Assembly: GCA_965227315.1 (NCBI GenBank)
Contig: OZ245737.1
Location: 1,550,001-1,614,000, forward strand
Origin: JANQHS01 sp965227315
GTDB lineage: Bacteria > Bacteroidota > Bacteroidia > Cytophagales > CCMP332
Reading direction: 5' to 3'
DNA: 64,000 nt
Each line of letters begins with the position of its first letter. The stretch's first letter is position 1. Below the pieces are notes generated by a model. The model did no database searches, was not told the origin of the DNA, and worked only from the letters and a program-made list of their open reading frames with translations. The position numbers and the translations under genes are program-made. Positions 60,983-64,000 of the stretch are shown here, piece by piece.

Positions 60983-63358
60983 TTAAAACATAATACGATA
61001 CTGAAGCTCAGGCAATAGTCCTGTTTGGTATTCGGTAGTAATCTCATCGGTACTTACATTATAATTTTGAGTGAACACATTTTGATTGTTCGTAACATTC
61101 TGGATATCCAGGGCTATCGAGTGCGTTACCTTGGGACTGTTAATCGTGTAAATAAACTTTAGGTCCAGACGGTAGTAATCGTCATATTGCTCTTCATAAG
61201 CTCTTGAATAATCCAATACAGTCTCACCTTGCATTTGGCTTTCTTCCCTGTCGATCGGAATATAAGGACGTCCACCGGTCCAATTAAATCGTGCATTGAT
61301 ACCGAAGGTTTTGTTATCACTCCGGCCCAACAAGAATTCCTTTCCACCAAGAATATTGAATACGTAATTTTCATTAAAAGCCGTATTGCGCTCTACCCCA
61401 TCACTTCCTCTGTACTTTGAATCAAAAAGCGAGGATGTAAAAAGTACATAGTAATTTCTGCTAAAGAATTTCTCAATGGTAAATTCAACCCCGACATTCC
61501 GACCGTCCCCTTCATTGACCAATGGGGCCAGATCATCAGGAAATCCATCAAAAGTTGCTCCTGTGTTAATGGAACTAAAGTGAGATTCTATCGTCTCTAC
61601 CGGAATTTCGAATAGATGCTGGTAATAGGTTTCCACTTTGAACCTCCAATCTGCTGAAAAGCGATTCTGATAGCCCAACACGATATGGGCACTACGCTGA
61701 AAACCAACATCGCGATTCTTATAGACCTGTGTACCATCAGGTGCGGTCTCAGAAATAAAATAAGCATAGGCAGGCAGTGTTTGGGAATGCAATCCGGTTC
61801 CAAAGCTTAGGGTTTGTCTGTCGGCAAAATCCCAGGATAACCCGATTCTTGGTTCATGAGCAATAGCATCTGTTAACTCATGGTATTGCATATGGTAGCC
61901 CAGGTTAAAGGTTAGTCTGTTGCTGAATCTGTGCTGCCAATCGGCAAAAGCCTGATAGAGCTGGTAGGTACCCTGGTAATTTGTAATTCTTTGATACTCC
62001 CCATCGACAACGGCATTTTCCACAAAATCGGCATCAGCAAAATCAATCAGAAATCCGGTTTGGACCTTGTCCTTGGCGGAGAATTTATGTCCAAGACGGT
62101 ACCAAAGGCTGTATCTCATCTCTGTGAAAGATCCATCTCTGTAGCGAGATTTTTCTGTAAACTCTGGTTCGGTCAGGGTATCATATTCAAATAGATCCCT
62201 GGAGTTGGAGATTGTAAAGGTGATCTCCCCTGAGGTATTTTTTGAGAGGAAATGATCATTGGAAATTCCGATCACTCCCATCCTGGTCTGATTGTAAATA
62301 TCTCCTGGCTTATCCTGATTAAAGTATTCCTCCGGATCTTCCAACTCACTGTCATTCAGGTTGATGCTGGCAATTCCTCCCAGGCCAAAGACTGTAAACC
62401 TGCCCAATTTTCCCTGAGTAGGAACATCCACCTTGAACGATAGATCCTGGTATTCCGGTACTGCGGGGACTCCGATGTCCAAGCCCATGGCATCAAAAAT
62501 TTCAAGTGTGGAATAGCGGTAATTCACCAGATAGGAAGCATTGGAGTTTTTTGAAAAGGGCCCCTCTGTACTCAATTCCAATCCTCTCATTCCAAATTGT
62601 GCCACATGCTCACGTTTTTGGCCATTTCCTTTTCGAAAATTGATATCAAAAACCCCACCCAAAACATTACCATATTCTGAAGGAAATGCTGAGGTCAGGA
62701 AGTCTGAATTGGCAAGCATGTTTTGACTGATCATAGAAATCGCTCCGCCGGCACCTCCAAAAGTTCCAAAGTGATTAGGGTTTGGAACAGGTACTCCTTC
62801 AATTCGATAGAGCACAAATGTTGGTGAATTTCCCCTGACAACGATATCATTTCTGACGTCACCCGAAGAAGACACACCGGCAAAATTAGTTGCCATTCGC
62901 GCGACGTCATAAAAACCACCGGCATAACGGACGGCTTCATCAAGAGTGAATTGTCTTGCGCTCACAGCCGCAAAATCATTTAAGGGGGAAGCCTGGTCCT
63001 TTTCGCTACTGATCACAACCTCCTCAAGATTGGTCACGGATTCAAGCAACCTTACTTCTATATAAGGCTCCTTGGCCGAAGTAACCTGGATATTTCCGAG
63101 GTTTCTCGGTTCATACCCTATCATGGTTACAACCAGACTTTGGCGGCCTACCGGAACCCCTGTCAAAACAAAATTTCCAGAAGCATCTGAAACCGTACCA
63201 ATGATAGAATCAGTACCAGCCAGCATTATTGTAGCCCCTGGCAGGGCAAAACCTGATTGCTCATCCTGAACCAACCCCCTGACTGTTTGAGTCAATTCCT
63301 GACTCAAAGCCCAACCCGAAACTAAAAATGCAATTGAAAGAATAGTAAGAGTTTTCAT
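60983..63358 (-). CDS. TonB-dependent outer-membrane receptor with carboxypeptidase-like domain
   Basis: A 791-residue receptor. A signal peptide (about 1-19, SGWALSQ) is followed by a carboxypeptidase-regulatory-like domain (about 25-105, VRGLVQDEQSGFALPGATIM, VSDASGNFVLTGVPVG). Then come the plug (about 110-260, DVRNDIVVRGNSPTFVLYRI, EYGNVLGGVFDINFRKGN) and a 22-strand barrel ending LPELQYRIMF. It imports a large or chelated nutrient with TonB energy; the substrate is not visible. A LytS/LytTR pair lies directly downstream in the same operon. Confidence 0.9.
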   Translation of the reverse strand: MKTLTILSIAFLVSGWALSQELTQTVRGLVQDEQSGFALPGATIMLAGTDSIIGTVSDASGNFVLTGVPVGRQSLVVTMIGYEPRNLGNIQVTSAKEPYIEVRLLESVTNLEEVVISSEKDQASPLNDFAAVSARQFTLDEAVRYAGGFYDVARMATNFAGVSSSGDVRNDIVVRGNSPTFVLYRIEGVPVPNPNHFGTFGGAGGAISMISQNMLANSDFLTSAFPSEYGNVLGGVFDINFRKGNGQKREHVAQFGMRGLELSTEGPFSKNSNASYLVNYRYSTLEIFDAMGLDIGVPAVPEYQDLSFKVDVPTQGKLGRFTVFGLGGIASINLNDSELEDPEEYFNQDKPGDIYNQTRMGVIGISNDHFLSKNTSGEITFTISNSRDLFEYDTLTEPEFTEKSRYRDGSFTEMRYSLWYRLGHKFSAKDKVQTGFLIDFADADFVENAVVDGEYQRITNYQGTYQLYQAFADWQHRFSNRLTFNLGYHMQYHELTDAIAHEPRIGLSWDFADRQTLSFGTGLHSQTLPAYAYFISETAPDGTQVYKNRDVGFQRSAHIVLGYQNRFSADWRFKVETYYQHLFEIPVETIESHFSSINTGATFDGFPDDLAPLVNEGDGRNVGVEFTIEKFFSRNYYVLFTSSLFDSKYRGSDGVERNTAFNENYVFNILGGKEFLLGRSDNKTFGINARFNWTGGRPYIPIDREESQMQGETVLDYSRAYEEQYDDYYRLDLKFIYTINSPKVTHSIALDIQNVTNNQNVFTQNYNVSTDEITTEYQTGLLPELQYRIMF

Positions 63359-63473
63359 CGCTTTGATTTTTGTTGGTCCAAAACTCAGAGCACCCGATAT
63401 TAAAGGGAATCGATTTCCGGTGGAGCTACATATTTTCGGGTTGAATCGACAATGGTGGGGTCGGGAAAATGGC

Positions 63474-63486
63474 TACCTTAAAGGTA
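63474..63486 (+). repeat. Perfect 13-bp palindrome before the LamG gene
   Basis: TACCTT-A-AAGGTA is a perfect palindrome 13 bases before the LamG gene start, in the divergent region to the TonB receptor. It may be an operator, but a chance occurrence of this size is not rare. Confidence 0.3.
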
Positions 63487-63499
63487 TCAACGCAGTTCT

Positions 63500-64000
63500 A
63501 TGAAGCGATTTCTACCGTTCTACCTTTCAATTATTCTGTTATGTACTCCCGGATTTTCCCAAAATGCCCTCGATTTTGATGGATTTGATGATAGGGTTGA
63601 TTGTGGAAATGATGCCTCCCTTCAAATAACCGGTACATCAATTACGCTTGAGGCCTGGATAAACGCAGGAAGCTGGAAATCCCAGGTCTGGCAGGGTTGT
63701 GTCATCAACAAGGAGCAAAATGGTTTTTCGACCGATTTCGGCTATATGCTCAGAGTGGGCAACGGAGGAAGAATCAATTTTAACCTCGGAGATGGCTCAT
63801 GGAATGAACTGACGACAGACACCTTAATGAACCTGAACACCTGGCATCACATAGCCGGCAGCTATGACGGCTCGATGATGAGGGTCTATCTCGATGGTAT
63901 TCTGGTCGATTCAATGAGCGCAGTCCTATCGATCGGGAACTCCATCCAAAACCTGATCATTGGAGATTATACAGGACTAAGCCGAAACTTCGATGGGTTG
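63500..64000 (+). CDS. Start of a secreted LamG/concanavalin-like protein (3' end outside window)
   Basis: ATG at 63500 opens a frame that runs off the right edge (167 residues visible). A signal peptide (about 1-20, PGFSQ) is followed by a LamG domain: LDFDGFDDRVDCGNDASLQI, TLEAWINAGSW, NTWHHIAGSYDGSMMRVYLD and NLIIGDYTG. LamG domains bind carbohydrate or calcium on secreted proteins. A type IX sorting domain would be expected at the unseen end. Confidence 0.85.
   Translation, partial: MKRFLPFYLSIILLCTPGFSQNALDFDGFDDRVDCGNDASLQITGTSITLEAWINAGSWKSQVWQGCVINKEQNGFSTDFGYMLRVGNGGRINFNLGDGSWNELTTDTLMNLNTWHHIAGSYDGSMMRVYLDGILVDSMSAVLSIGNSIQNLIIGDYTGLSRNFDGL

Noticed and set aside
1..64000. tRNA, rRNA, CRISPR, transposase or integrase
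   Set aside because: None was found by reading: no cloverleaf with CCA-type context, no regularly spaced repeats, and no DDE or recombinase motif in any protein.

Overview
The window is a gene-dense piece of a Bacteroidota chromosome. The signs are: outer-membrane barrels and lipoproteins in large numbers, a SusC-type TonB-dependent receptor with a carboxypeptidase-like N-terminal domain, type IX secretion C-terminal domains (YPNP...LPAGNYYVQF style), LytTR/His_kinase pairs, FtsX-type permeases with the prefix domain typical of this phylum, few Shine-Dalgarno sequences, and a TAnnTTTG-type -7 element before the MATE gene. A marine Cytophagales-like lineage is plausible but cannot be proved from this sequence. 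No rRNA or tRNA gene, prophage, insertion sequence or CRISPR array was seen. Translation is standard code.

Layout: 2-3684 is an overlapping operon (barrel end, YHS protein, small membrane protein, GH63-like glycosidase). 3742-13276 holds small stress or metabolic genes, an AraC regulator with a two-turn direct-repeat operator, a beta-propeller protein, the translational GTPase TypA and an aspartic protease. 13279-17040 is a divergent unit: an ABC-type permease with a small membrane protein on one side, an ECF sigma factor with a small membrane protein on the other, and two matching promoters back to back between them. 17051-27517 contains an HtrA-like protease, a decayed methyltransferase tail, a PadR/permease pair, a YHYH protein, and a VOC/YCII/ECF sigma cluster.

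27573-35724 is the most unusual region. It has a cysteine-rich lipoprotein, a 951-residue membrane patatin phospholipase, an orphan LuxR-type HTH protein, a DUF2235 hydrolase, a secreted DUF4430-like protein, an AT-rich AbiV-type abortive-infection gene and a 349-residue patatin. Four of these genes share an 18-bp interrupted palindrome upstream. The membrane patatin and the LuxR gene instead share an exact 16-bp element. This looks like a small lipid-hydrolase regulon, possibly defence-related, under one or two local regulators.

35940-51101 carries a tandem pair of barrel proteins, VOC proteins, a LytTR two-component pair, an FG-GAP protein, an esterase, a four-helix-bundle (S23-like) gene among AT-rich dispersed repeats, a MATE exporter, a membrane LuxR regulator, and a run from DoxX through an alanine-dehydrogenase-like enzyme to an AlkD-like protein and a spore-photoproduct-lyase-like radical SAM protein. 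51170-64000 has a Fur-family-like palindrome, membrane proteins, a 31-codon gene coupled to DUF1697, a PLP decarboxylase, a PAP2 phosphatase, a BASS transporter, and a TonB receptor/histidine kinase/LytTR operon. It ends in the start of a LamG protein.
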